Source: an uncultured Oscillospiraceae bacterium
GTDB lineage: Bacteria > Bacillota > Clostridia > Oscillospirales > Acutalibacteraceae
DNA: 8,903 nucleotides
Reading direction: 5' to 3'
Assembly: GCA_900552985.1 (NCBI GenBank)
Contig: USBP01000043.1
Location: 1 to 8,903, forward strand
This document shows positions 1 through 5,578 of the stretch, in pieces. The position numbers and the translations under genes are program-made. Below the pieces are notes generated by a model. It ran no database searches. It saw nothing but the letters and a program-made list of their open reading frames with translations, and had not been told where the DNA came from. Position 1 is the stretch's first letter. Each line of letters opens with the position of its first letter.

Positions 1-521
1 GAGCGCAGCACAGGCAGCCGCAAAAGCGAGCCCATAGCGGCGCGCTGCGCCTTGGGGCTGTAAATATCACACCCGCCGGAGACAATCAGGCCGCTCAGGC
101 CCAACGCCTCCGCCGTGCGGGCAATCGCCCCAAGATTGGATGGATCCTGAATATTCTCAAGGGCGATATAGCTGCCATTCTTTTCTATTGTACCGTCGCC
201 GGGGCGTTTGTCAAGTGCTTCGCAGACGCAAAAAATCCCCTGAGGGGATTGCGTATCTCCCAGGCGGCGGCTAATTTCCTCTGTAATCAAAAAAACAGCG
301 GCAGCCTTCTCCCGCAGGGAAGCGGCCTCTTCCGGGTAGCGTTTAAAAGCCTCCCTCGTTAAAAAAAGCTGCCTGACCGGCACGCCGGTTTTCACCGCAT
401 CCATGCACAGGCGGGCGCCCTCCAGCACAAACACCCCCTCCCTGCGCCGTGCCGGAGCAGAGGAGAGAAGCTGTGCCGCAGCCTTCACGCGGGCGTTGGC
501 GCGGCTGGTGATCTCCTCCAT
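1..521 (-). CDS. SpoU/TrmH-family RNA 2'-O-methyltransferase (C-terminally cut by window edge)
   Basis: Predicted SAM-dependent 2'-O-ribose methyltransferase acting on rRNA or tRNA in the cytoplasm. The frame runs from ATG at 519-521 leftward off the window, giving 173 codons; a GGGAGG ribosome-binding site lies at 530-535, 8 nt upstream. Residues about 1-105 look like the N-terminal substrate-binding domain of this family (REGVFVLEGARL near residues 27-38). Residues about 118-145 carry SPOUT motif 1 (ENIQDPSNLGAIARTAEALG, with N129, G131 and R135). Motifs 2 and 3, which complete the trefoil-knot SAM site, would lie beyond the edge. Full-length relatives have about 250-270 residues, so roughly a third is missing. 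It sits behind rplT in the same direction, a common Firmicutes arrangement, but an intrinsic terminator separates the two. The family is confident; the exact RNA target cannot be read from this sequence. Confidence 0.88.
   Translation of the reverse strand, partial: MEEITSRANARVKAAAQLLSSAPARRREGVFVLEGARLCMDAVKTGVPVRQLFLTREAFKRYPEEAASLREKAAAVFLITEEISRRLGDTQSPQGIFCVCEALDKRPGDGTIEKNGSYIALENIQDPSNLGAIARTAEALGLSGLIVSGGCDIYSPKAQRAAMGSLLRLPVLR
187..214 (-). promoter_or_regulatory. Promoter-like sequence inside the methyltransferase gene
   Basis: Reading the minus strand, a perfect TTGACA (209-214) is followed after 16 nt by TACAAT (187-192, 5 of 6 match to the -10 consensus). It lies entirely inside the coding region, at about codons 103-112. 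It could drive transcription of downstream genes beyond the left edge, or be a chance match. No start codon with a good ribosome-binding site was noticed just after it. Confidence 0.3.
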
Positions 522-550
522 ACAGAAAGCCTCCCTTCAGCGAAGCCAAT

Positions 551-590
551 AAAGAAAAGCACGCCCGAGTCACCCCCGGGCGCTGCTTTT
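551..590 (-). terminator. Intrinsic terminator after rplT
   Basis: On the minus strand an arm at 577-590 pairs with one at 555-567: AAAAGCA with TGCTTTT and CGCCCG with CGGGCG, with one bulged base at 583 and a 9-nt loop. The distal arm ends in a T-rich stretch (TTTTCTTTA). It starts 10 nt after the rplT stop codon, so it should end most infC-rpmI-rplT transcripts. The methyltransferase ribosome-binding site begins only about 20 nt further on, so that gene would depend on read-through or on a promoter not seen here. Confidence 0.8.
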
Positions 591-599
591 GAATCCTCT

Positions 600-956
600 T
601 TATTTAAGCGCTGCTTTCGCCTGTTCAGCCAGAGCGGTAAACGCCGCCGGATCCGCAATCGCAATCTCAGAAAGCATCTTGCGGTTGAGCGTAACGTTCG
701 CCTTCTTCAGGCCGTTCATAAAGGTAGAATAATTCATTCCGTTCTGCTTGCAGGCAGCCGAAATCCGGGTGATCCACAGCCTGCGGAAATCGCGCTTTTT
801 CTGCTTGCGGCCGATGTAGGCATACTGGCCGGATTTCATAACCGCCTGCTTCGCGGTTTTAAAAAGCTTGCTCTTGGAGCCATAGTAGCCCTTGGCGAGC
901 TTGAGTGTCTTATTCCTTCTCTTGCGCGTCATCACTGCGCCTTTGATACGAGCCAT
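600..956 (-). CDS. rplT: Large ribosomal subunit protein bL20
   Basis: Ribosomal protein L20 of 118 residues, the usual family length. It binds 23S rRNA early in 50S assembly and, in Firmicutes, also represses its own operon by binding the infC leader. The basic N-terminal extension ([20 protein letters not shown]) and the central signature ([20 protein letters not shown], residues about 46-65) are diagnostic. The ATG at 954-956 has a strong GGAGGTAA site at 963-970, spaced 6 nt. It lies third in the infC-rpmI-rplT operon, 41 nt after rpmI, and is followed by a terminator. Identification is essentially certain. Confidence 0.98.
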   Translation of the reverse strand: MARIKGAVMTRKRRNKTLKLAKGYYGSKSKLFKTAKQAVMKSGQYAYIGRKQKKRDFRRLWITRISAACKQNGMNYSTFMNGLKKANVTLNRKMLSEIAIADPAAFTALAEQAKAALK

Positions 957-997
957 GGTAGGTTACCTCCGTTAATGTATTGTTTCTGGCGCGCCTC

Positions 998-1195
998 TTA
1001 TTTATAAGGGATCAGGCGCTTGATCTGCTTCTGGTTCGTGGTGTCCGCCACGCTCGTTTTACGCAGATTCCTCTTGCGCTTTGTATTTTTCTTTGTCAAG
1101 ATGTGAGATTTGTTGGCATGGGCACGAATCGGCTTGCCGTTCTTCGACAGTTTAAAACGCTTCTTCGCACCGCTGTGGGTTTTGATCTTCGGCAT
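998..1195 (-). CDS. rpmI: Large ribosomal subunit protein bL35
   Basis: Ribosomal protein L35, 65 residues and very basic, a structural protein of the 50S subunit. The family signature is clear: [15 protein letters not shown] at the N-terminus, then a KSHILTKK segment near residues 29-36. The ATG at 1193-1195 is preceded by AAGGAGG at 1205-1211, spaced 9 nt. It lies only 18 nt after the infC stop, so the two genes are surely cotranscribed. Nothing about it is unusual. Confidence 0.97.
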   Translation of the reverse strand: MPKIKTHSGAKKRFKLSKNGKPIRAHANKSHILTKKNTKRKRNLRKTSVADTTNQKQIKRLIPYK

Positions 1196-1213
1196 AATAA
1201 ATATCCTCCTTTG

Positions 1214-1732
1214 TTACTTCACTGGCTTAGCGGCCAGGAACATGATCATGGAACGCCCTTCCAGCTTGGCAGGCTTCTCCACATTGCTCTCTGCCTGTAG
1301 CTCCTCGGCGAACCGTTTCATGATCTCCAGCCCGTTCTGGGGGTGCGCCATCTCCCTGCCGCGGAAGCGGATGGAAACCTTGACCTTGTTCCCCTCCTTC
1401 AGGAACCGCCTGGCATGGCCGGCTTTTGTTTCAAAGTCGTGCTTGTCAATGTTCAGAGACAGGCGGATCTCCTTGATCTCCACGATATGCTGGTTTTTTC
1501 TCGCTTCCTTCTCACGCTTCGCCTGCTCAAACCGGTATTTCCCGTAGTCCATAATCTTGCAGACAGGAGGCGAGGCCTGAGGAGCAATTTTCACAAGGTC
1601 AAGATCCTTCTCCTCGGCGATGCGCAGCGCTTCCCGTGCGGACATAATGCCAAGCTGCTCGCCTGCATTTGTAATCACCCGGATTTCCCTGTCGCGGATC
1701 TGCTCATTGATCTGCATGTCTTTGTTGCTAAT
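1214..1732 (-). CDS. infC: Translation initiation factor IF-3, AUU start
   Basis: IF3 binds the 30S subunit, checks start-codon and initiator-tRNA pairing, and keeps the subunits apart. From the proposed ATT start at 1730-1732 it has 172 residues, a normal length. The N-domain covers about residues 6-75 (INEQIRDREIRVI near 8-20, PPVCKIMDYGKYRFEQ at 55-70). A lysine-rich linker leads to the C-domain at about 85-172 (KEIRLSLNIDKHDFETK at 87-103, KVSIRFRGREMAH at 118-130). The ATT is chosen because GGAGGT (1741-1746) lies 8 nt upstream. The first in-frame ATG, four codons further in, is too far from that site, the in-frame TTG at 1736-1738 is too close, and the upstream in-frame ATG at 1790-1792 lacks a ribosome-binding site and lies in the leader. 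AUU starts are known for infC in other bacteria, where IF3 proofreading lets the protein repress itself. It is first in the infC-rpmI-rplT operon. Confidence 0.95.
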   Translation of the reverse strand: MSNKDMQINEQIRDREIRVITNAGEQLGIMSAREALRIAEEKDLDLVKIAPQASPPVCKIMDYGKYRFEQAKREKEARKNQHIVEIKEIRLSLNIDKHDFETKAGHARRFLKEGNKVKVSIRFRGREMAHPQNGLEIMKRFAEELQAESNVEKPAKLEGRSMIMFLAAKPVK

Positions 1733-1746
1733 GTTCAAGCACCTCC
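1730..1746 (-). promoter_or_regulatory. infC ribosome-binding site with rare AUU start codon
   Basis: On the minus strand GGAGGT (1741-1746) is followed by 8 nt and then ATT (1730-1732) AGC AAC. No ATG, GTG or better-placed TTG exists at the right distance. The coding pattern agrees with IF3 proteins starting a few residues before the conserved INE motif. This arrangement allows IF3 to discriminate against its own mRNA. Confidence 0.8.
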
Positions 1747-1927
1747 AAAACCTGCCCGCGGCCGCCGGGCGACACAGCCGGGCCGCTGGCATAAATCAAA
1801 GCGCGGAGAATCCCTTCGTCCGCGCTCAACACACAAAACCCAGGCCGTAATAGCCTTGTTTTCCTGTATTGACCTGATGCGGGCCGCCCCGACAGGTGAG
1901 AACGAAAGGCGTTCTTCTTTGTTTTGC
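1733..1927 (-). ncRNA. infC-rpmI-rplT leader, probable L20-responsive attenuator
   Basis: An untranslated leader of about 195 nt runs between the predicted transcription start (near 1927) and infC. In minus-strand order it holds: a hairpin ACCTG...CAGGT with an inner CGGG/CCCG stem (about 1871-1900); a second hairpin AAAAC-A-AGGC with GCCT-GG-GTTTT; a perfect 8-bp terminator stem with a U-rich tail (1790-1826); and a GC-rich stem GCGGCC/GGCCGC (1758-1786) just before the ribosome-binding site. In Bacillus subtilis L20 binds the infC leader and causes premature termination; the position, length and terminator here fit that model. The assignment as an L20 leader is an inference from context, since no covariance search was run. 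A T-box seems unlikely because no tRNA gene or synthetase is involved. Confidence 0.65.
1790..1826 (-). terminator. Attenuator terminator in the infC leader
   Basis: Perfect 8-bp inverted repeat on the minus strand: AGCGCGGA (1819-1826) and TCCGCGCT (1800-1807), with an 11-nt loop. It is followed by TTTGATTTAT (1790-1799). It lies about 100 nt after the predicted transcription start and 58 nt before the infC ribosome-binding site arm, so it must be conditional if infC is to be expressed. Confidence 0.75.
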
Positions 1928-1933
1928 GGGAGT

Positions 1934-1962
1934 ATTATAGCAGATTTCATCCGCCCCGTCAA
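1934..1962 (-). promoter_or_regulatory. Sigma-A promoter of the infC operon
   Basis: On the minus strand TTGACG (1957-1962) and TATAAT (1934-1939) are separated by exactly 17 nt. That is 5 of 6 and 6 of 6 matches to the vegetative consensus with optimal spacing. Transcription would start near 1926-1928. A strong promoter suits a ribosomal protein operon. Confidence 0.85.
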
Positions 1963-2041
1963 CCCCGAAATTTCATTGCAGGCAGGGCGTGCGCCGCAGA
2001 GGGGGCCGTATCCGCCCATATGAGGGATGGGCTTACCTCCC

Positions 2042-2083
2042 TTTTACAGGGAATCGGTTCCCTTACAAGAAAAGATTGTAAAA
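2042..2083 (+). repeat. Palindrome and flanking inverted repeat, candidate operator
   Basis: AGGGAA (2048-2053) TCGG TTCCCT (2058-2063) is a perfect 6-bp inverted repeat. It is nested in a wider pair, TTTTACA (2042-2048) and TGTAAAA (2077-2083), the second of which overlaps the proposed -35 box of the hydrolase gene. There is no plus-strand gene upstream for it to terminate. A regulator binding site in the divergent intergenic region is the likeliest reading, but nothing identifies the protein. Confidence 0.4.
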
Positions 2084-2104
2084 ACGCAGGGCGGCTGATA
2101 AAAT
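2076..2104 (+). promoter_or_regulatory. Promoter of the alpha/beta hydrolase gene
   Basis: TTGTAA (2076-2081, 4 of 6 match) and TAAAAT (2099-2104, 5 of 6) are separated by 17 nt. Transcription would start near 2111, about 27 nt before the ATG. It diverges from the infC promoter; the two -35 boxes lie about 113 nt apart. Confidence 0.55.
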
Positions 2105-2137
2105 AAGGATATCATCAAACAGAGAGGAACGGTTTGT

Positions 2138-3136
2138 ATGGATCTGTTCGGAAAGGCCCTGCTCATTGCGGCGCTTGTATTGCTGATCCTTTTTGCCCTG
2201 GCCGCCGCAGTCGGCGCCGTATTTTTCAAAATGGTGCTTGTGCGGGAGAAGCACCCCGGTGACCCGATGGATAAGAGCCACGTCACGCCTGAGGAGCTCG
2301 AGCGCTGGCGCAGCGCCGTGCGCGAGGGGAACGCATGGGTAGCCTCGCACAAAACACAGGCGGTGGAGATTTCCTCCTTCGACGGGCTGCGGCTGAGTGG
2401 GCTGCTGGTTCCGGCCGAAGGCGGCATGGCGGCCAGCCGCAAATTTCTCCTTGCCATCCATGGCTACCGCAGCGGCCCGATGCGCGAATATTACTACATG
2501 CTGCCTTTTTACCATTCCCTGGGGTACCACGTGCTCATGCCGGATGACCGCGCGCACGGTAAAAGCGAAGGCAAATATATCGGCTTCGGATGGCTGGACC
2601 GGCTCGACTGCATTGCCTGGGCGAATTATATAATCGACACGTACGGCCCGGATTGCGAAATCGTCATGCAGGGAGTCTCCATGGGAGCAGCCACCGTGAT
2701 GAACGCCGCCGGGGAATCGCTGCCGCCACAGGTAAAGGGGATCATTGAGGATTGCGGTTTTTCCACCGCAAGGGGCGTTTTTGCCCATGAGGCAAAGCTG
2801 CGCTACCATCTGCCCGCCTGGCCCCTGATCCCTGCCGCCAGCATGGTCTGCCGGCTTGCGGCGGGCTACCGATTCTCACAGGATGAGCCGGTGCGCCAAA
2901 TTCGGAGGGCCCGCGTGCCCTTCCTCTTCATCCACGGAAGCCGGGATGATTTTGTGCCCACGCCCATGGTGCACGAGGTGTACGATGCCTGCCCGACACG
3001 CAAAACAAAGCTCATCGTAGAGGGCGCCGCGCATGCGATGGCGTACCTCGAGGACCGTGAGGGGTACGAAAAAGCTGTCCGTACATTTCTGGAGAGCGTC
3101 ACCACGCAGCCGACCCCGCAGAATAGCATGATCTGA
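2138..3136 (+). CDS. Membrane-anchored serine alpha/beta hydrolase
   Basis: Predicted alpha/beta-hydrolase-fold serine hydrolase of 332 residues, an esterase or peptidase of unknown substrate. Residues 7-30 form one hydrophobic helix, probably an N-terminal membrane anchor (no cleavage motif seen), which would place the catalytic domain outside the membrane. The core begins near residue 75. HGYRSG (108-113) is the oxyanion-loop motif and PDDRAHGKS (135-143) the usual following segment. G179-V-S181-M-G183 is the nucleophile elbow. D270 in HGSRDDFVP and H299 in GAAHAM complete the likely triad. This layout matches the uncharacterised Firmicutes hydrolases resembling Bacillus YqkD. The ATG has an AGAGAGG site at 2121-2127, spaced 10 nt. 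It seems monocistronic: its own promoter lies upstream and the ABC gene 112 nt downstream has another. No clear terminator follows. Confidence 0.87.
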   Translation: MDLFGKALLIAALVLLILFALAAAVGAVFFKMVLVREKHPGDPMDKSHVTPEELERWRSAVREGNAWVASHKTQAVEISSFDGLRLSGLLVPAEGGMAASRKFLLAIHGYRSGPMREYYYMLPFYHSLGYHVLMPDDRAHGKSEGKYIGFGWLDRLDCIAWANYIIDTYGPDCEIVMQGVSMGAATVMNAAGESLPPQVKGIIEDCGFSTARGVFAHEAKLRYHLPAWPLIPAASMVCRLAAGYRFSQDEPVRQIRRARVPFLFIHGSRDDFVPTPMVHEVYDACPTRKTKLIVEGAAHAMAYLEDREGYEKAVRTFLESVTTQPTPQNSMI

Positions 3137-3184
3137 TGCCGCCTCACGGATCATATGGCGCATACACAATTTACAAATTATCTA

Positions 3185-3212
3185 TTGATATTACCCTGCA
3201 AATCTTTATAAT
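3185..3212 (+). promoter_or_regulatory. Promoter of the ABC transporter operon
   Basis: TTGATA (3185-3190, 5 of 6) and TATAAT (3207-3212, 6 of 6) are separated by 16 nt. Transcription would start about 30 nt before the ATP-binding gene's start codon. It indicates the transporter is transcribed independently of the hydrolase. Confidence 0.75.
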
Positions 3213-3248
3213 GGAAGAAAACGGATAACGCCTGAAGGAGGCTGAACC

Positions 3249-3959
3249 ATGGCGAACCTGATTGATGTTGAGCACCTGTCCAAATCCTATGGAAGCAACC
3301 GGGTGCTTGAAGATATCTCCTTCTCGTTCGAGGCGGGCAATATTATCGGCCTGCTGGGCCCGAACGGGAGCGGTAAAACCTCGCTGATTAAAATTATGAC
3401 CGGCCTAATCAATGATTACGAGGGCAGTGTGAAAATTGACGGGCACCGCCCGGGCCCTTACACCAAAAGCATTGTCGCCTATCTGCCGGAGAAAACCTAT
3501 CTTGCGGATTGGATGCGCCCGGTAGACGCGGTCGGTTATTTTGCAGATTTCTATGCGGATTTCGACAAGGCCAAGGCCGTAGAGCTGATTAACGGCTTCC
3601 ATCTGCCGATGAAGCAAAAGATTAAATCCATGTCCAAAGGAATGCAGGAAAAATTGCAGCTCGTGCTGGTGATGTGCCGCCGGGCGCGGCTCTACCTGCT
3701 TGATGAGCCGCTTGGCGGCGTGGATCCGGCCGCCCGCGCCTTTATTTTGGATTTTATTATGAAAAACTATGCAGAGAACGCCTCCATCCTCCTCTCCACG
3801 CATTTGATCAATGATCTGGAGCGCATCTTTGACCGTGCCCTGATGATCGGGAACGGAAAGGTTTTGGTCAACACCGCTGTAGAAGAGATCCATGCCACTG
3901 GCAAAACGCTGGAGGAAACGTTTAAGGAGGTGTTCGCTTATGCTTGGCAAATTGATTAA
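3249..3959 (+). CDS. ABC transporter ATP-binding protein (ABC-2 exporter type)
   Basis: ATPase subunit of a two-gene ABC exporter, 236 residues, a typical length. Walker A is GPNGSGKT (37-44), the signature is MSKGMQEKL (128-136, a degenerate LSGGQ), Walker B is LYLLDEP (148-154) with E153 as catalytic base, a D-loop GGVDP follows (156-160), and H185 is the switch histidine. The Q-loop position reads YLPEKTYL, with Glu (E81) where Gln is usual; this occurs in the YtrB/BcrA-like group. The ATG has AAGGAGG at 3235-3241, spaced 7 nt. Its end overlaps the permease gene by 20 nt, so the two are translationally coupled. In Bacillus the similar YtrB works with a GntR regulator (YtrA); no such gene is present next to this one. 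Substrate unknown: antibiotic peptide, cell-envelope stress or lipid export are possible. Confidence 0.93.
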   Translation: MANLIDVEHLSKSYGSNRVLEDISFSFEAGNIIGLLGPNGSGKTSLIKIMTGLINDYEGSVKIDGHRPGPYTKSIVAYLPEKTYLADWMRPVDAVGYFADFYADFDKAKAVELINGFHLPMKQKIKSMSKGMQEKLQLVLVMCRRARLYLLDEPLGGVDPAARAFILDFIMKNYAENASILLSTHLINDLERIFDRALMIGNGKVLVNTAVEEIHATGKTLEETFKEVFAYAWQID

Positions 3960-4761
3960 GCATGAGTTCCACGCAAGCGCCCACTCCGTGATGAATATTT
4001 ATATTGCCGCCGTGGTCACGCTCGCAGTAATGCTCCTATCCTATGCAGTCAAGGTGACCTGGGTTGGCGTCATCGGGTCCATTGCGCTGATCGTCATCGG
4101 CCTGATCTGTGTGGTCATCACTCTGGTTGCGGTTGTAACAAATTTTAACCGGACGCTTTATGGGGCGGAGGGGTATCTCAGTTATACGCTGCCGGTTAAG
4201 AGCAGCGCACTGCTGGCCTCCAAGGCAATCGTCTCTTTCGTCTGGGTGCTGCTGAGTTACCTGTTCATGATCGCCACATTCTTCATTGTGTTTGCCTATG
4301 TCCAGTCCTCCATCGGCGAAGAGGTCGGCAGCATGGTGGATATGATGATCGCTACAGTGGGCCTGCCCTCCCTGGCGGCGATCGGCAAGGCGCTTGCCAT
4401 TCTGGCGGTGGGGATGTTTATTCAAATCGCTGTGTTTGTCGCCGCTGTCTTTTTTGCGGTTACAATATCCAATATCCGCCCCTTCCAGCGTTTTGGCATC
4501 TTTTCGGCGCTGGCTACCTTCTTCCTGATCTATCTTATTATGCAGGGGCTGCTCTATGTGGCAACTTCCTATGTGCCGCTCACAGTGGTGATCGATACGG
4601 CGGGCAAAATCGCTGTTTCCTTCACAACGAGCATGGCGGCAACGGGAGCGCAGCAGGGCATGGTGATCGGCGTAGCGGGCTTTGTCATTGAGCTGCTGAT
4701 CGCCGCAGGCCTGTTCGCGGCCACCAACGCGCTGATGAAAACCAGGGTTAATATCAAATAA
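3940..4761 (+). CDS. ABC-2 type transporter permease
   Basis: Integral membrane partner of the preceding ATPase, 273 residues. Six hydrophobic segments are visible, at about residues 18-37, 42-67, 96-120, 150-175, 186-209 and 241-262. Between the second and third lies the motif LYGAEGYLSYTLPVKSSALL (73-92), typical of small ABC-2 permeases in Firmicutes. The start was set at ATG 3940-3942 because AAGGAGG lies at 3924-3930, spaced 9 nt; the frame stays open 16 codons further upstream, but that stretch is the basic, out-of-frame end of the ATPase gene. The 20-nt overlap with the ATPase gene indicates fixed stoichiometry. A strong hairpin follows the stop. The permease gives no direct clue to the substrate. 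Confidence 0.88.
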   Translation: MLGKLIKHEFHASAHSVMNIYIAAVVTLAVMLLSYAVKVTWVGVIGSIALIVIGLICVVITLVAVVTNFNRTLYGAEGYLSYTLPVKSSALLASKAIVSFVWVLLSYLFMIATFFIVFAYVQSSIGEEVGSMVDMMIATVGLPSLAAIGKALAILAVGMFIQIAVFVAAVFFAVTISNIRPFQRFGIFSALATFFLIYLIMQGLLYVATSYVPLTVVIDTAGKIAVSFTTSMAATGAQQGMVIGVAGFVIELLIAAGLFAATNALMKTRVNIK

Positions 4762-4765
4762 AAGC

Positions 4766-4812
4766 AACGTCAGGCGGGGGGGTGGCCATCCATCCCCCGC
4801 CTGCGCCGTTTT
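4766..4812 (+). terminator. Terminator-like hairpin after the transporter operon
   Basis: A perfect 10-bp stem, CAGGCGGGGG (4771-4780) with CCCCCGCCTG (4794-4803), has a 13-nt loop; outer AACG and CGTT can extend it. It is followed by only four T residues (4809-4812), fewer than an ideal terminator. The next gene's ribosome-binding site starts 3 nt later, so it may be a leaky terminator or an intercistronic processing/stability hairpin. Confidence 0.65.
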
Positions 4813-4827
4813 CAGAGAGGTGTGTTT

Positions 4828-5430
4828 ATGAGGTTGATTGATATTTCCTCCGATCTGCTGACCGCACCGGTCTATCCCGGAGATCCGGAGCCGCGGCTGC
4901 ATGTGATTAACCGCATTGCCAACGGGGATGCATGCAACCTTTCCGCCCTCTATGCGTGCCTGCACACAGGCACGCATGCGGACGCGCCGATGCACTTTGT
5001 CGAGGGCGGCGCAGGGATCTCCGAAATGCCACTGGAGGCCTATATCGGCCCCTGCGTGGTCGTGGAGGTTAACCCCGGGCCGATCACGGGCGAGCAAATC
5101 GACGCGCTGGTGCCTGCGGGGTGCGAACGCGTGCTCTTTAAAAGCGGCGGCACGGCGTATTTTTTGGAGAACGCCGGCGACGAGCTCGCCGCGCTCGGCG
5201 TGCGTCTGGTCGGGACGGACGCGCAGTCGGTCGGCTACCCCGGCGATCAGGTCGGGCCGCACAGAGCCCTGCTGCGGGAAAACATCGCTGTGCTGGAGGG
5301 GTTGGATCTGGAGAATGCCCCGCCGGGGGAATATTTCCTGATTGCCCCGCCTGTAAAGATCGCCGGGCGGGACGGAGCCCCTGTGCGCGCCGTGCTTGCA
5401 GCGGATTATATCTTTTGGGGCGGCGCGTAG
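4828..5430 (+). CDS. Cyclase / kynurenine formamidase-family metal-dependent hydrolase
   Basis: Predicted metal-dependent amide or ester hydrolase of the 'putative cyclase' family (PF04199), which includes bacterial kynurenine formamidase and isatin hydrolase. It has 200 residues, close to the family norm. The diagnostic HxGTHxDxPxHF motif reads HTGTHADAPMHF (46-57), with H46, H50 and D52 as metal ligands and H56 as likely catalytic base. The YPGDP segment at 16-20, VGTDAQSVG (128-136) and the C-terminal APPVKIAGRDGAPVRAV (173-189) also fit. The ATG at 4828 is preferred to an in-frame GTG at 4822 because GAGAGG (4815-4820) is 7 nt from the ATG but only 1 nt from the GTG. It lies right behind a hairpin and no promoter was seen between. 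No kyn or other tryptophan-catabolism genes are in view, so the substrate is open. Confidence 0.9.
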   Translation: MRLIDISSDLLTAPVYPGDPEPRLHVINRIANGDACNLSALYACLHTGTHADAPMHFVEGGAGISEMPLEAYIGPCVVVEVNPGPITGEQIDALVPAGCERVLFKSGGTAYFLENAGDELAALGVRLVGTDAQSVGYPGDQVGPHRALLRENIAVLEGLDLENAPPGEYFLIAPPVKIAGRDGAPVRAVLAADYIFWGGA

Positions 5431-5477
5431 CAGCCGGCGCCGCATCCAAAGCAGCGTGTGGAACGTAAACTTTCTCC

Positions 5478-5501
5478 ATTGTGTTTTTTCGACAAAACAA
5501 T
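5478..5501 (+). repeat. AT-rich inverted repeat upstream of the sugar transferase promoter
   Basis: ATTGTGTTTT (5478-5487) pairs with AAAACAAT (5494-5501), allowing one bulged G. It abuts and overlaps by one base the -35 box at 5501. It may be an operator or an UP-like AT-rich element; no regulator is identifiable. Confidence 0.3.
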
Positions 5502-5529
5502 TGAAAAAAGAGGCAAAATCTGTTATAAT
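5501..5529 (+). promoter_or_regulatory. Promoter of the sugar transferase gene
   Basis: TTGAAA (5501-5506, 5 of 6) and TATAAT (5524-5529, 6 of 6) have the optimal 17-nt spacer, with an A/T-rich upstream region. Transcription would begin near 5537, about 42 nt before the start codon. Confidence 0.8.
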
Positions 5530-5578
5530 AATTGTCACAGTATTTTCAGGAGAGGGAACGCTGTATAGAGGTGTGGGA

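Noticed and set aside
1733..1792. Possible 20-residue N-terminal extension of IF3 from an in-frame ATG at 1790-1792
   Set aside because: No ribosome-binding site precedes that ATG; it lies in the U-rich tail of the leader terminator and encodes sequence absent from IF3 proteins.
2063..2809. A 248-codon open frame on the minus strand opposite the alpha/beta hydrolase
   Set aside because: Antisense to a gene with an intact catalytic triad; no recognisable domain of its own.
3136..3163. Hairpin ATGC-C-GCC / GGCGCAT after the hydrolase stop, considered as a terminator
   Set aside because: Only seven pairs with a bulge, and no T-run follows.
5420..5443. GCGGCGC / GCGCCGC stem around the cyclase stop codon, considered as a terminator
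   Set aside because: The stem is perfect but spans the stop codon and has no U-tract, so it may simply reflect GC-rich coding sequence.
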